Assembly (NCBI GenBank): GCA_027382625.1
Contig: JAJKFJ010022119.1
Coordinates: 29,222-93,221 of the forward strand
DNA: 64,000 bases
Direction: 5' to 3'
DNA from: Tetmemena sp. SeJ-2015
Taxonomy: Eukaryota > Ciliophora > Spirotrichea > Sporadotrichida > Oxytrichidae
Made by a program: the position numbers and the translations under genes. Shown in pieces: positions 24,130 to 35,954 of this stretch. Numbering within the stretch: position 1 is the first letter of the stretch; the number at the start of each line of letters is the position of its first letter. The notes under the pieces were generated by a model. It had not been told where the DNA came from, ran no database searches, and worked only from the letters and a program-made list of their open reading frames with translations.

Positions 24130-24545
24130 CTGCTTTATGAGCAAGGGGATTTGCTGCAGATTCTTTTGTTGCTGATCTAGTATTCTCTAGCCTGTTTACT
24201 GCTCTCAGCGATAGGATCACCTCCGATAGCAGCGAAAGAACTCGGACGTTACTACTCGCTTCACAGGGTAAGGGGAACCCCTGCAGTTCAAAACCTCCCT
24301 GACTGAGGGTGTGAGTAGCCTGTCATTCGTTAGCATCGAAAGCCTAGAGTTAATGTTATGCAAATAAGTCTTGGAGAGCTCGCTCTCCTCCGATAGTGTA
24401 ATAAGGAATGCGCTTAGAGGAGGTAAACCTTCTTCTCCTTGATCTCCTGTGAAACTGTAGACATCACCCAAAAAATATATACTTAACTGCGCGGACCGAC
24501 CATGCGCATCTCCGATATCCCCTAGCTGACTGAACTCAGCCACAT
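24130..24545 (+). mobile_element. tRNA-like SINE-type element, copy 2
   Basis: GC-rich body in AT-rich DNA, containing CCTGCAGTTCAAAACCTCC, then CTGACTGAGGGTGTGAG and GGAGAGCTCGCTCTCCTCCG. These match, in order, the T-arm-like and D-arm/anticodon-like blocks of the copies at 12235 and 38083. The 5' part (TTTGTTGCTGATCTAGTATT, TCTCTAGCC) matches the copy at 57215. It sits about 220 bp past the 3' end of the LINE-like element. The 108-codon minus-strand frame over it is an artefact of its GC content. Confidence 0.6.
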
Positions 24546-24769
24546 CAGGAAAGAGATAAGAATTATTTTACAGAATTATTATCTTAATTTTTATTTTTGT
24601 TCGGATACCAAACTATATTGTTCCTAAAATTTTTTGAATTTTTATTTTTCTTGGCTTTATCTCTAAATAAAATAATAATCATAATTAATTTACTCTGTTT
24701 TAGTTCTCATGCACGTGGTGGGTGGTCATTGGAATTATTAAAATTAAAAATTAATCAGCATGGCCTGTA

Positions 24770-27700
24770 GGATGATATTGGAGTAAAAAACCTCCATATC
24801 TAAAATTTTAAATCTGAAATAAATTTATATAATTTATCTGTATTTTTAAATTATCCCCAACTAATCTTTTTTATGAATATTTTACCTTCTGTGATATGAT
24901 TACGAGGTGGAATTCACCTTTGGCTAAAAGTTTATTCATTAATTCATTATTTGTTTACATTATATTTTTTTTAGGTTTTCTTCTCTACAATTAATATATA
25001 TCAGACGTTAAATTTATTATACTAATATTATTTGTGAGTTATAAGTCCTTGTAATCATGTTGTTTATCTTCTACGCTTTGTTCTTGGTTTTCCTGGCAAA
25101 AATTTTATATTGGTAATTCTAGCCATGTCCTTGCTTTTGAATACTTAAATCTAGTAGTAGATGCATCTAATTGGTTTGGTTGGTAGCCCTTGTTAGTTAA
25201 AATTTTATTGTAGGTTGTAATGGTCTATCTGTATTGGTGTAGTCCGCAAGGAAGTCTGCCATATGGGTTCCTATTCTCTTCCAACTCCTCTTCCACCGTT
25301 TTCTTTGCATGGGCTCTGACGCGTCTCACATTTATCTCTGCATTTTAAGTTCCTTTCAGTTCCTTCTTCATTAGCAAAATAATTGCTATGATTGATCTCC
25401 TTCCGATCGGCTCAATTACGATATCTCCCCTTTTCAAGTATTATTTATTGTGTCTAATACATAGAGGATGTCGGAATGAATTATGAATTTAGTTTCATTT
25501 ATATGCCTATTACTCATTCTGTATTTATATAGTTTATCGTTTACAATATAGCGATTAGTTCAGCTGTGTTGTTTGGCATTTGATCGATCTCCATGTCTTT
25601 GTAAACTTATTGCCCATGCCTTTCTGCTCTTCATAATTGATATATGCAGGGATAGATAAAGTTGTTTGCCTTCTCTAATACAGCTCACATCGATAAAGTA
25701 GTTAATGATATTTGATTACCTGATTCCTAATGTATATCTTTTGAAGACGGATTCAACATACATTGTTTCTACCTCCCTGTCATTTATAGAGATGCCACAT
25801 CTTACCAATGAATGGATGCAGTTCCTGTAGTCTATTGTTTTATTTATGCTTATAGCTCCTATGATGTAAAATTGCAGAATTTAAAGTAGTTAAGGGACTC
25901 TAGATCCGCATTTAATTTATCAATTATCCCTCTCAAATTAATATGAGCTCACAAATAGGCAATATCGTCTCGAGTCTAACTTGGGATTCCCACCTAAATT
26001 TATCTATGTTAGATTTTGGTACTATGGCCAGTATGCTGTTACTGGCACTGCTGTTGGTATTATCCTGGTCTTCTTGTCTACTACCTTTCTACAAGTGATG
26101 ATGAAGAATCTGGCTAGTGAGTCTTAATAACTAGTTGTATTTTTATAGGGTACCTTCCTTAAATATCTTATTTAATCAATCTTTTCTTAAGTTAATTAAT
26201 GGCAAGCTTCTATTTCTTTGTTTATTAAAGAAGATAATTTTATTTATTTATTTTCTTAGGTATTTGACTTTTGCGGCGAGTTCAATCTAGATTCCCAGTG
26301 CAATGATATCGACTATGCTGAATCTTTTAAGCTTATGGTGTTCTTAGTTGGTGAGGGCTACAATTTTGCTATTAACCTCCGTGTTTAATTCACCTTTCTA
26401 CCTTTTGTTTACTTAGTTCCTGATTCAATATTTTAAGTCTTTTATGAATCGAACTAGACCATGTAGTAATCCTTGAAGTGTATGGCTAATGTTTGGAATA
26501 GGGAAAGTGAGTCAATTCCACTGAGCTGGCCTCTAGCTTCTTTCCACCTCTTGGACATGTCTCAACAGTCAAAGATTTTCTTCTGGCTTATAAAGCCCCT
26601 TCGAAAAGTTTTTCTATATATAATTTGAATAGATTTGGGGAAAGGCTGCTTCCTTATACTTCTCCCTTCGTTATCACTATTATGATTTTACCAATTCAGA
26701 CAGTGGCGTTATTATACGTAAACTCAAGAAGCGCTATATTATATTGATGGTTTGGATTTATAGGTATTATATCCCCTCCCCTGACTGAAAGGCGCTGAAT
26801 TCCTTCTTTGACGAAAAATTTTCCTTTTAAGTAGCTTCGTCAATGAGTATTAGTGACTACGTTTATGTTGGAATTAAAATATTTGCAATTAGGATCTCCT
26901 AGATTATTTATTCCTTATTATAGCTTTCTAATTTCTTTGCTTCTCAATTTTTGTTTGATTCTTCATAGTGATTTTATGTCTTTGGCTTTGTATCCTTTCG
27001 TTTATTATCTGAATAAGCTTTGATTGTATGTAACTTTGTCATAGGCTCCTATGATGTCATAGAATAACTATATCCATTAGTTAAGGTCTTTGTTCTTAAA
27101 AACTTTGACTTTCTTTTTTTGTAATACTTGTTTGTTGTAGTTCGCCATTTTCTGGAGGACGAGGACAGAGGGATTTTTAGTCGTTCTTACTTTAGCAAAT
27201 TCTATTTATTTATCGCCATTTTGAAAGAGTTCAGGAATTAGCTCGTCTTCTAAAATTTTGATTTCTTTTTTATTATTTTATATGAGACCGAGAAGATCCT
27301 ATTGGTCATACCTCTGATTCCATTCACTTGTTTCTTGGCTGCTTTGGATGAGGTAGCTTATCTACAATCGATTAAGAATTGACGTAGTAGATCGTGTTAA
27401 TCTTTACTGTTAGCTTAATAGAGATTTCAGAGTATCCTGGGCCATTGATTTTTCTCTAACCTTCGTGTTTATATTTCTTTCTTTACATAGGATATACTAA
27501 GTTGCTTATTCGGTACTTTAACAAGTTCGGATTAAGTAAAATAATTATTAATTCATTCCTAATAATTATATTCTATGTTTCTTTAAACTTCAACCAAAAG
27601 TCTGGGGTACTCTCCTACAGTATTTTAATGTCTAATGTAGGGATTCCTATGATATGGTTCCTCATATTTAATAGTATCTACCCTTGGTTTTTTAAATAAG

Positions 27701-28819
27701 TTAGTAAAGAGGTCATCTTCAATTGCCTTTTTTTGGTTAGTGTTTTCGATAGCGAGGCATACTGCTTTGAAAATTCTATCGGATAGCTCTTTTATTTTAT
27801 TATCTTTTATTTAAGGTTTATAGGAGTTGGCTGCCATTTTAAATATATTTATTTTAAACTAATTTTTATTTAATTTTCTAAGTTTGATTCTAAATTTTTA
27901 AATTTTTTTAAAGCGATTTTGGAAATTATTTTTTGAAAAATAAAATGGCTTAATTTCCCTTTCAATTTTCGTGATGTTTTTGCTTCAAAAAAAATTCCCC
28001 GATACAAAAGTTTATCTAAATTTAAGCCCCGAAGAAGCTGCTCTTGCTGCCTCTGTAATCGTGCTTGAGCTAACCCGAAGTTTTGTCAATTACCTCGTGG
28101 TCTTTTTTTGTGCCTTAGATATAAATTTCATGGCTGTGAAGAAGAATTCATCCTATTCTCTTAAGCTCTTCCCCATCAGGTTTCGTCTTTTCCCATACAT
28201 CTTCTTCCTTTCGCTTATAGCTCCACATTTTTAGCATCTCAATTCATTTTTAGAGCTTACCATTTGCCACCTAAAAACAAATGTAATTTAGTTCCGAATC
28301 TTTCTTTAGGGAAAATTTATTTATTATCTCTTATAGTTCGATAGAACCTCAACACAGTCCTGTACCAGTGTGGGTCCATGAGAATTTCATTGAATAGCTT
28401 ACCTGCTCTCTTGAAATTCCACTTCCATATATCTTTCCAGAGCATCTCATTTTATGTTATATCTTGAATTGTATTCAATGTATTCTACCGTTTCTTTAGT
28501 CTTCATTTGAGTAGACTATTCGAACGACTGCCTTAATTTTTCTGAGGTTTCTCTGCAATTTGCATGTATGGAAGAGATAATGAGAGTAGTTATTGTTTAT
28601 AGTAAACGTTGCATTTAGTCTTGCAGCTGAACTTCTTAGGGCTCCAATTTGTATCTTGTTTTCTCCGATCTTCATGCTTTAATCTTTAGTGCTTGACAAT
28701 GTAGGATGACGTGCAAAATTTTTACTAGCATGCGACTTTCTCAGTTGTTATCTTCTTCAATAAAGAGATATATTTCTCTTCATCAAAGAAGTAGACAAAT
28801 TTATGATAAGAACTAGTCA
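24770..28819 (-). mobile_element. LINE-like retrotransposon with reverse transcriptase
   Basis: The minus strand is coding almost throughout. It starts at ATG 28819 (MTSSYHKFVYFFDEEKYISL), with further blocks at 28690-28450, 28450-27985 and 27837-27560 (KELSDRIFKAVCLAIENTNQ). The RT core follows: ELIPELFQNGDKQ near 27230, motif A FYDIIGAYDKVTYN at 27066-27024, KGEVQGSSLSPNLFKLYI at 26670-26615, and KVKYLRKQINKI near 26260. The KDYYMVQF string near 26460 is at the place of the YADD box, and its aspartates look lost. The C-terminal part, 25420-24770, is open for over 200 codons (YQPNQLDASTTRFKYSKART). Order and spacing fit a non-LTR element. Several frame shifts and few TGAs. Confidence 0.72.
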
Positions 28820-28939
28820 TTTTAAATTGGTTAAAACTATCAAGCTGGGATCAAATATATATATCAATTTCATACTTTACAAAAATCTAAAACATCCTTT
28901 TCATACCTTGACTTAAGTGGTATCAATTAATTGCTTCTT

Positions 28940-29553
28940 AATTTAAGAAGAATATTATTACATGATAGAAGGTAAGAAAACCTAAGGAAGATAGAGTTCA
29001 AGAGTAAAGTGCTAATATTAAATTAGAGATAGTTTAAAACATTATGTTTTTAAATTTAATGAGAGAGCCAGCCCATACTATATCAATACTAAAATCATAC
29101 AGGATATTCCATCAGTCTACTTTTTAGTTTTAATGTCTGCGATATTAGTTGTCTGTTGAGGGTGAGGGGAGACTCCTTCCAGATGATGTAGTCTGAGAGG
29201 ATTCTACTTGATTTTGTTGATGATTCTGTTCTTGATTTTTTCAAAATTACTCAAATCGAGCACACTTTTGTAGCTCTTTGAGCTTGCTTGTGAAGATCAG
29301 TCTTTGTTGATTGGGAAGGATGCCTTACTGACATAGACACCTACCTCCTCGGTCACCACCTTGTTGGTGTTGTTGTTGTTGTTGTTGTTGTTGTTTGTTG
29401 TTGTTGTTTGTTGTTGTTGTTTGTTTGTTGTTGTTGTTGTTTTTGTTGTTGTGTGTTGTTGTTGTTGTTGTTGTTTGTTGTTGTTGTTGTTGTTGTGTGT
29501 TGTTGTTGTTGTTGTTGTTGTTTGTTGTTGTTGTTTTGTTGTTGTTGTTGTTG

Positions 29554-29643
<90 letters not shown>

Positions 29644-29792
29644 GTTTTTTGAGTTAGACATTTAAAATAAAAGAATTCTCTATTTATAGAGGAATAAATT
29701 ATGAATCATACAACAAGGAAGTAAACTCAATGAGTCTCTGACTTAAACCAATCGACGAGCATCTTATCTTACAACCCATAATTATTATAGGT
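28940..29792 (-). mobile_element. ubiquitin-like element, copy 2, with giant ACA tract
   Basis: Interior matches the other copies (TTAAATTAGAGATAGTTTAA at 29020-29040, AAGAGCTACAAAAG inverted near 29270). The minus-strand frame begins at ATG 29661 as MSNSKN followed by about 75-90 codons mainly for Thr, Gln and Asn from the ACA tract, then NKVVTEEVGVYVSKA. A neighbouring frame contains ILPNQQRLIFTSKLKELQK, close to IPPDQQRLIFAGKQLED of ubiquitin, and the shared frame goes on to about 29040. Terminal repeats are degenerate here. The tract makes this copy longer than its relatives. Confidence 0.65.
29362..29644. repeat. (TTG)n microsatellite inside the element
   Basis: About 280 bases of TTG/GTT repeats, interrupted at the left by TTTG, TTTTG and GTG, then nearly perfect from about 29555 to 29642. 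It occupies the place of the short (ACA)n stretch that codes for the Thr-rich N-terminus in the other copies, so it is a local expansion. It produces spurious long frames on both strands. Confidence 0.95.
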
Positions 29793-30221
29793 TAAATACA
29801 ATTAGTTTTTTTTTCGAAAATATAAATTCAGATAAATGATATATAAGTAGTATTTGCAACTTAATATATTTTTCTTTTTGTTCTTCTTCAATTTAATTTA
29901 TATTGAAATAATTTTATTCAATTATTAAACCCTTGAACTTATTTTGCCTTCAAGATCTCACTACGTTCTTAAGTTCATCATCAACTATGGTATAAATATC
30001 TTACTTAAGTATTAAGGCATTAGCATCTCCCCTTTTGAGCTGATGCAACTTAAATTATTGTAAGAGCTTCAAATGTAGAACCTTTTTGGAATTGAAGATT
30101 TCTAGTTTTTCATCTACTTCAACTAAAATATCACCTTAATAAGTAAACTAATCGGATACTCAGTGTAACTAATGGCTCAACTCATTAAATAATAGGATAA
30201 TAAGTTTCAAGTTATAAAATC

Positions 30222-30580
30222 AATAAGTGAATTGGATCGTGGGTTGTAGAAATAAGATGAAAACCCAATTTTTAATAATCTCTGAGAGCAAGAGTCTAAT
30301 CAATAAAGATCTCTAATTGGCTGATTCTGATTATCTTTAATATTGATTGGTGTTTAATATATAATTTAGATATTAATTAAAACTCTAAGTTAATATTGAT
30401 TTCTGTAGATCATGATTAACAATGGGTGCAATCAATTTAATTAAACCTAATCTTTTACTATTTATATTCTAAATATCACTTACTTCTTAATGTCTAGAGA
30501 ATATCTTATAGATGATGTATTTTTGACCTTTAAATTAAGCTTGATCTTATTTCTACAATCCACGATCCAATTCACTTATT
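30222..30580. mobile_element. MITE family M, copy A
   Basis: A 359 bp element with ~45 bp terminal inverted repeats: AATAAGTGAATTGGATCGTG at 30222 and the inverse at 30561-30580, extending through TTGTAGAAATAAGAT. Related copies are at 37819-38782 and 42859-43229. The interior is AT-rich and non-coding, with ATTGATTGGTGTTTAATAT shared with copy C. A non-autonomous inverted-repeat element. Confidence 0.85.
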
Positions 30581-30816
30581 TTATTTTACTAACCTCTTTG
30601 GTTTTAGATATTTTGAAGAGAAACGTAAGTGAAGAGAGAACAGCTTGAGAATTCCCTGCTCAACCATTATTCATTTGGATTAAATAATTGTATTTATATT
30701 CTTTTTAAATATATTATGGTTGCAGTTCTTTTCATATTAAAAATACACTAGATTAGTTATTTAAGTGATTATATTATCTTATTAGACTTATAGTAAAATC
30801 GTTTAAAGTTTAGTGA

Positions 30817-32387
30817 TTGAAGGTTTTAACTAGCTCAAGAGCCTCCTCTATAATTGGTTCCAAACGGTGTCAAAGCATTCAATCCTCTAAGAAGCAGAAT
30901 GAAAATCATGAGAATGAAGGATCTCACATAATTAATATCGGTCTACCCGCATATCTTAATTGGGAGAAGGAAAGCTTCTGTGTTATCTGCAAGAAATGCT
31001 CCTTGCAATAGAGAACTTACTTACTAAACAATAAATAATTAAAAAGCATATCTTGACTGAGCTTGCTCTACTCGTTATTTATTTTAATCGTGAATATACT
31101 GTCAAAGTGATGTCTTCGAATACTCTTATCAAAGAGCTGGAGTGAAAAAGAAGAGGCAGAACTCAAAAAAAAACATACAAAAATACAAACAAAAAGTGCT
31201 AATCAACGATAGGAAGCACTTGTTTAGATGCAAAATAAGTTGTAAATTTTAAATAAAGTTCAATATCATGAGTAAGTAAACTGAATTAAATTACTTTAAA
31301 AATAAAATAAATATTCAAAGAGACAAAAATAAAATTAAAAGAGAATCAAATGAAGTGCAGTTGGACTAAGCTCCTAGCAAAATACTCTTAAAATAAATGG
31401 TAAGTGTTAAAATTAAGTAGAACTTTTTTTTATCTTTTAAGATTTTAGCATGTATGTTAGCGATATAAATTCACATTCGCACGATAGCTTTTATAAATAT
31501 AGGCACCGACATGGATGGGATAAATTGAGAGGATAATAACAAAAATTTAAGCAGAGAAGGAATAATAACAGGGAGCAAGGATTCTTGCAGTGAAAAAGAC
31601 TAAAGGATATCGAGGAATGGAATAAATAGCATTTAAGGTAATGTAGCTTCGTTAAAGACTTAAGTTTTAGATAAAACCTATTAAAAAAGACTCAAGCATT
31701 GAAAGTGATAAGAGAGAACTCAAAGAGACATCTTAAAAAGAAGGGAAAAATGTTCACAATAAATAGAAAAGTGAACCAGCAGAAAGATATTAATTCCTCT
31801 AATGCAATCGCATTTTCCCAGAATTATAGCACTCATTTAAGAAGAAGGTTTAGCAAGGAAAAAGCTTCTTACTTGGATGAGCTTATCTTTAGCTTTTAAA
31901 GTATACTCACAAAAGAGAACAGCATTTGAAAAAATAAATAACATCCGAACCACTAGCGCTCAAGTTAAGAAGACCATTGCAGTAGTGGCTGCGATGGCAG
32001 GTGAAGTGAAATTTCTTTTAGCATAGATTGTTTTATTTACTAGGAAGGGTGTATCAATTATCTTAGTTTCTGGAGTGAGTGAGTAAGTGTAGACACAGAG
32101 GAAGATAGCGATTGTTCTTGATTATCTCTTGGTTCGTTACGGTAAAAAATTCTAGCATTCTGCGCCCAAAATTATTTAAGCCTAAGTCTTTATTCTTCTC
32201 TTTAGTCCTGAATGGATACTCAATGAAATTCTCTTCTCAACAATCAAGAACTAATATAAGCAAACCAAAATAATCGCTTTTAACAAGGGTAAGCGGCTTG
32301 ACAAAGAGAAATAGATAGACATGGAATTCGACAGTTTGAGTAAAGAAGTTATACGAGGTGTTGTGAAGGACCAAAGACAATGATTAA
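30817..32387 (+). CDS. unidentified plus-strand gene, several pieces
   Basis: ATG 30817 opens MKVLTSSRASSIIGSKRCQS to FCVICKKCSLQQRT, a possible Cys4 start. Further pieces are SEKEEAELKKKHTKIQ near 31140, a 110-codon frame at 31552-31880 (KKDSSIESDKRELKETSQKE, SEPAERYQFLQCNRIFPE), and a clean 150-codon frame from about 31915 to TGA near 32383 (AMAGEVKFLLAQIVLFTRKG, SAPKIIQAQVFILLFSPEWI, DMEFDSLSKEVIRGVVKDQ). The last piece has a hydrophobic helix followed by a charged tail. No family recognised. Frame changes separate the pieces; they may be segments split by short IESs. Confidence 0.5.
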
Positions 32388-33345
32388 AGATGAATTGTTG
32401 AATTTTAAAGAGACATGCAAATGTATGATAAATTTATAATAATAAAGGCTTCCACAGAAAACTGGTTGAATAGTTTTTTAGCTCTCCACGCAATCTTTGA
32501 AATTTTTACTAAACATAGTGGAGGTTGCTCCCTAAAATTGCATCAATTATTGCATTTTCCGATGGGCTTGGGATAACAAATTTTATCATTTTCGTTATGT
32601 AAAAGAACTCTCCACTATTTTTTTCTTATACTTTTCTCTTATTGTAGTAGTCAAATATTTGAGAATTGAGTGTTTTGTCTCGCCTATTCCACTACCCTTT
32701 TCAATCCACTCCTCAGATGTCTCCATTCTTAATTAATAAAACTAATTACAAAAAAATGTTTATATTTAAAATTAATTAAGAATTGCTTAGACTTAATTAC
32801 TATAAAAGCTATGACTCTAAATTCTATTCTATATTATTTTATCTATTGGCCTAAAGCAGTAGTGATTGTCTTAAGTAATCGTGAACATAACTTAATTGGA
32901 ACTTTCTTATTCTTAATTATCTAAGATAAAAGGTTTGACTATTTTATTAAGCGTTCAATTATTAATTCTATTCATAAATTATTAATGGAACTCATTGCTC
33001 TTTCAATCATAGTCTTAAAGGTTGAGAAAATTAAGTATCAATTTACATTTTCCCTAAAAGACTGATAGAAATTATACTCAAACGTTAGTCTTAAAAGGAG
33101 CTTCAAGAAATTCAATACCATATTTTCTATCTCTCAAGAATAAAACTTATGAGTAGAAGCAAGTCAACAATTTAAGTCCATTAGACAACATGCTCATTAC
33201 TCATTTTTAAAAACAAGTTAGAAGAAGTCATTCGAAATTGATTATTCTGCTTTTGGAGCGCCGTTTATCTCTCAAATTTTGCATTTATATAACATTGCTT
33301 TCAATTCTTGAAATTAATCTTTATGGATATTTATGTTTTAATTGA
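32388..33345. other. AT-rich stretch, no supported gene
   Basis: No long Gln-code frame seen by eye. Probably spacer or IES sequence. Confidence 0.3.
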
Positions 33346-34042
33346 ATTGAATTAAGAAGTTTTACAAATAAAGAAAAGTTGAAGGATTTGAAGTAGAAAT
33401 TAAAATTGACTACAAGTACAGAACAGGCAAGGCTTCTTTTAAACTAAAGGAGTGCAGTGTTTTGCCTCTTCTATTATCATATTTTTGATATTTCACTGAT
33501 CCTAATTGCATTGATCCTCTCAATTGTGCTAATATTCTGGTCATCATTGTTCAAGGTGATCGAGATAGTTTAGTTGCTCACTACAGCAATGTCCATCAAG
33601 TTGCTCTAAATCTTTTTATCTTTTTTCTCTGTACGAGGTCATAAGATAGTTGCGGATTTTATAGTTTAAATCTTTAATGCTTTGGCCTTTGTCTGGCGGT
33701 TTCATTCGTGGCTTTCATTCTTAATTAAAGTAATAATTATTAATAAGAAAAACTTAATTTCATTAGTTTATTTTGGCTTGGAATTAATTAAGAAAAGCAA
33801 ACTATTTTTTGACTCTAATAGAATTAAATAAGATGCTTAAGCTATTCTCTAAAAGAGAAATCAATTAAAATCAACAATAATTACATTGAGAAATAAAACT
33901 TTTAATAATTCCTAATTTATTTTTAAAGCAAAGCTTATTATTATAGTTGAGAATTTAATAAAAAAGAGTATTAAATTAGATATTTAATTAAAATGGAATA
34001 AATTAGAGACAGTTGAAGTGTGTCCAATTTGAATAATTATTA
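33346..34042 (+). CDS. putative membrane protein frame
   Basis: A single Gln-code frame of about 230 codons between TGAs. It begins RSFTNKEKLKDLKQKLKLTT, then has a strong hydrophobic segment (DISLILIALILSIVLIFWS, about 33491-33550), further hydrophobic segments (LLQIFLSFFSV, IFNALAFVWRF, WLSFLIKVIII), and a basic tail (RIKQDAQAILQKRNQLKS). This would be a small multi-span membrane protein. The last 90 bases overlap dispersed repeat family C, so the true end may be earlier. AT-rich composition makes hydrophobic frames easier by chance. Confidence 0.42.
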
Positions 34043-34340
34043 CAACATTCGATTCAGCATCAAATTCTAAGAACTTTCTATCCTTGCAACTTTTGTGCGG
34101 GAGCACCCAGTAAAGAGTTATAAGTGACACAAGTTTAGATGAAGATTACGATGAGGATGAGGAGGAATGCGCACATCATATCTCGATGCTGAGGGGTGCT
34201 ATGTAGATGATTAAAGAAGAAGTTCATATTAATTTTTAATGAGCTATCGAACAAGTTGCAGATCAGGGGGTGAATCTGTGATTTTAACTGACACTAAGTC
34301 GCAACTCTCCATTTATTATTTTAATCAATCCCCCATTTTA
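33950..34340 (+). repeat. dispersed repeat family C, copy 3
   Basis: Best-preserved copy. A Gln-code stretch at 34130-34280 reads ISDTSLDEDYDEDEEECAHH and ISMLRGAMQMIKEEVHINFQ, then after a TGA (AGA in copy 1) AIEQVADQG. The acidic run followed by an amphipathic helix is conserved in the relatives at 9195 and 14770. Confidence 0.5.
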
Positions 34341-34727
34341 ATTAAAATTTCAACTATAGTTAAGTATGCTTAGTTAATTTTTAAATCGATAATTGCAAAT
34401 GTAATTAGTGAGTGCCGCTTCTCTAAACCAAGGATTCATAACTGATATCAAAATTTGAAGATCTCACTTATGTCATGCTAAAAGGAGGAGAAAGCATTGT
34501 CAAAATACTCACAAATTAAGATTCTCTCCATATATCTACTTAGTATGAGCAAGCTCAGAAATCATGGGTCTAAGTGCACAAATAACTCATTGAGAATCAG
34601 AGTGAAAGGACCTTAAAAATGTAGAAAATTTGAAAATAAAAAGGCAAGAGAAGAAAGATAATCTATAAACTGATCATCTTCATGAGTATATAAATATCAT
34701 TTATTATGAATCTAAGTATTTATGTTC

Positions 34728-35347
34728 ATCTTTATTAAACCTATATTAATTTAGCATTTCTATCTCTGCTTCCCTCGCTCTCAAGTTCTGAGAGCGAGAG
34801 AAGAACGGATTCTACTGCAATTCCGACTAGATACATCTGTTGCTCTAAAATTATCTCTCTAAAGAAGCTTTGATAGGTTATTGTTACCTCTTTCTCCTTC
34901 TCCAATTTATGTGGCTTAATTACCATGCTGCTTTCTTTTAAAATTTTTAATGTCTTTCCTAGCATCACTAAAATATATTAGGGCTTAAACTTTACTCTAC
35001 GAAATAGGACACCCGTAAACTTTTGATACCAGTTCTCCGAGAGTAAAATGAACTAATTTTTTCCAGCGACTTTCACTGGATCATTTTTTAAGCGATACAG
35101 CATGACTTAAAATCCTGTCAAAGTAGTCTCACTTTATAGTATTGACTATTTTAAAGAAAAATTGAGATCTTTTGCTTCCCTCCAGCTGAAATACCTGGAA
35201 AGAGTTTGGCAATGGCAGGATCCAGGAAGAGATTGTCAAAAAGAGCTCTGACCGTGAGCTATTCAATTTAGGAACTTTAGTAATTCTCATTTCGGCTATC
35301 GGTAGCAGTTCCTTCATGCTCAAGAAGTCCTTGTTGATTGAATCCAT
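34728..35347 (-). CDS. unidentified minus-strand gene
   Basis: Starts at ATG 35347 (MDSINKDFLSMKELLPIAEM) and runs to about 35275. One-base shifts then lead to LFDNLFLDPAIAKLFPGISA near 35200, WKKLVHFTLGELVSKVYGCP near 35060-35000, and from ATG 34968 to KEVTITYQSFFREIILEQQM and SLSELESEGSRDRNAKLIQV. Mixed charged and hydrophobic content looks like a normal soluble protein of about 200 residues. No family recognised. At least three frame changes. Confidence 0.45.
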
Positions 35348-35689
35348 GTGCGGTATATATAATTGAGCTAAGAAAAATATTTTATCTTTTCAATTTTAAC
35401 AACACATATATATTTCTAAGATATTAATCTTGAGACCAGATCTGTCTCTCTGATCTTGAGAAGCTTCCTCTCTTTAGAGGCAGATATATATCGCTGTCTT
35501 GAAAGTCTTTTCTGTGCTTTCCATGAACTTAAGTATAATTTAGTATCGGCAATTTTGTTTTTAGCTCTCTAGGACTTGGTTTATATTTAAAATTAATATC
35601 TGAGAATTAGAATTCTAAATTTTAGAAATCTTAGAAAAGTGAGGAGTTTTCTCCATTAAAAAGTTGAGGTGTGGGTGTTGTTTTGTGTC

Positions 35690-35850
35690 ACTTTCTTACA
35701 AAGAGCACAGAGAGACACACACCCAAAGAAAGGGACAAAGTAAAAGAAATCGCTCTCTAATTTTGGAAGAAAATACTAAAACATCCACATCATACTTTAA
35801 TAAAATCCAAAACATCCATTTCATACTATATAGTTTAAATATGACTTTGT
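35690..35850 (+). CDS. short basic protein segment
   Basis: A Gln-code frame gives KSTERHTPKERDKVKEIALQ and FWKKILKHPHHTLIKSKTSI before running into AT-rich sequence. Basic and amphipathic. Possibly the first segment of the gene continuing at 35955. A short inverted pair, TGTGGGTGT at 35670 and ACACACCCA at 35717, brackets its start. Confidence 0.35.
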
Positions 35851-35954
35851 AATTTAAAAGATTAAAAATACTAAATCGATTCTTTAAACTTCATAGCGGA
35901 AGCTTCAATGACTTCAGAAATCGGATGCCATGAGCACAACCATAGAGATACATG

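Noticed and set aside
24217..24543. 108-codon minus-strand frame, protein-like composition
   Set aside because: It covers the GC-rich tRNA-like element, whose other copies do not keep this frame.
29353..29665. Several long frames of Thr/Gln/Asn, Leu/Val or Cys on both strands
   Set aside because: All come from the (TTG)n tract in its different phases. Only the minus-strand Thr-containing phase, which joins the element's reading frame, has any claim to be coding.
35665..35730. Transcription terminator hairpin (TGTGGGTGT / ACACACCCA)
   Set aside because: The arms are nine bases with a ~40-base loop and lie inside or next to coding; bacterial-type terminators do not apply to this genome.
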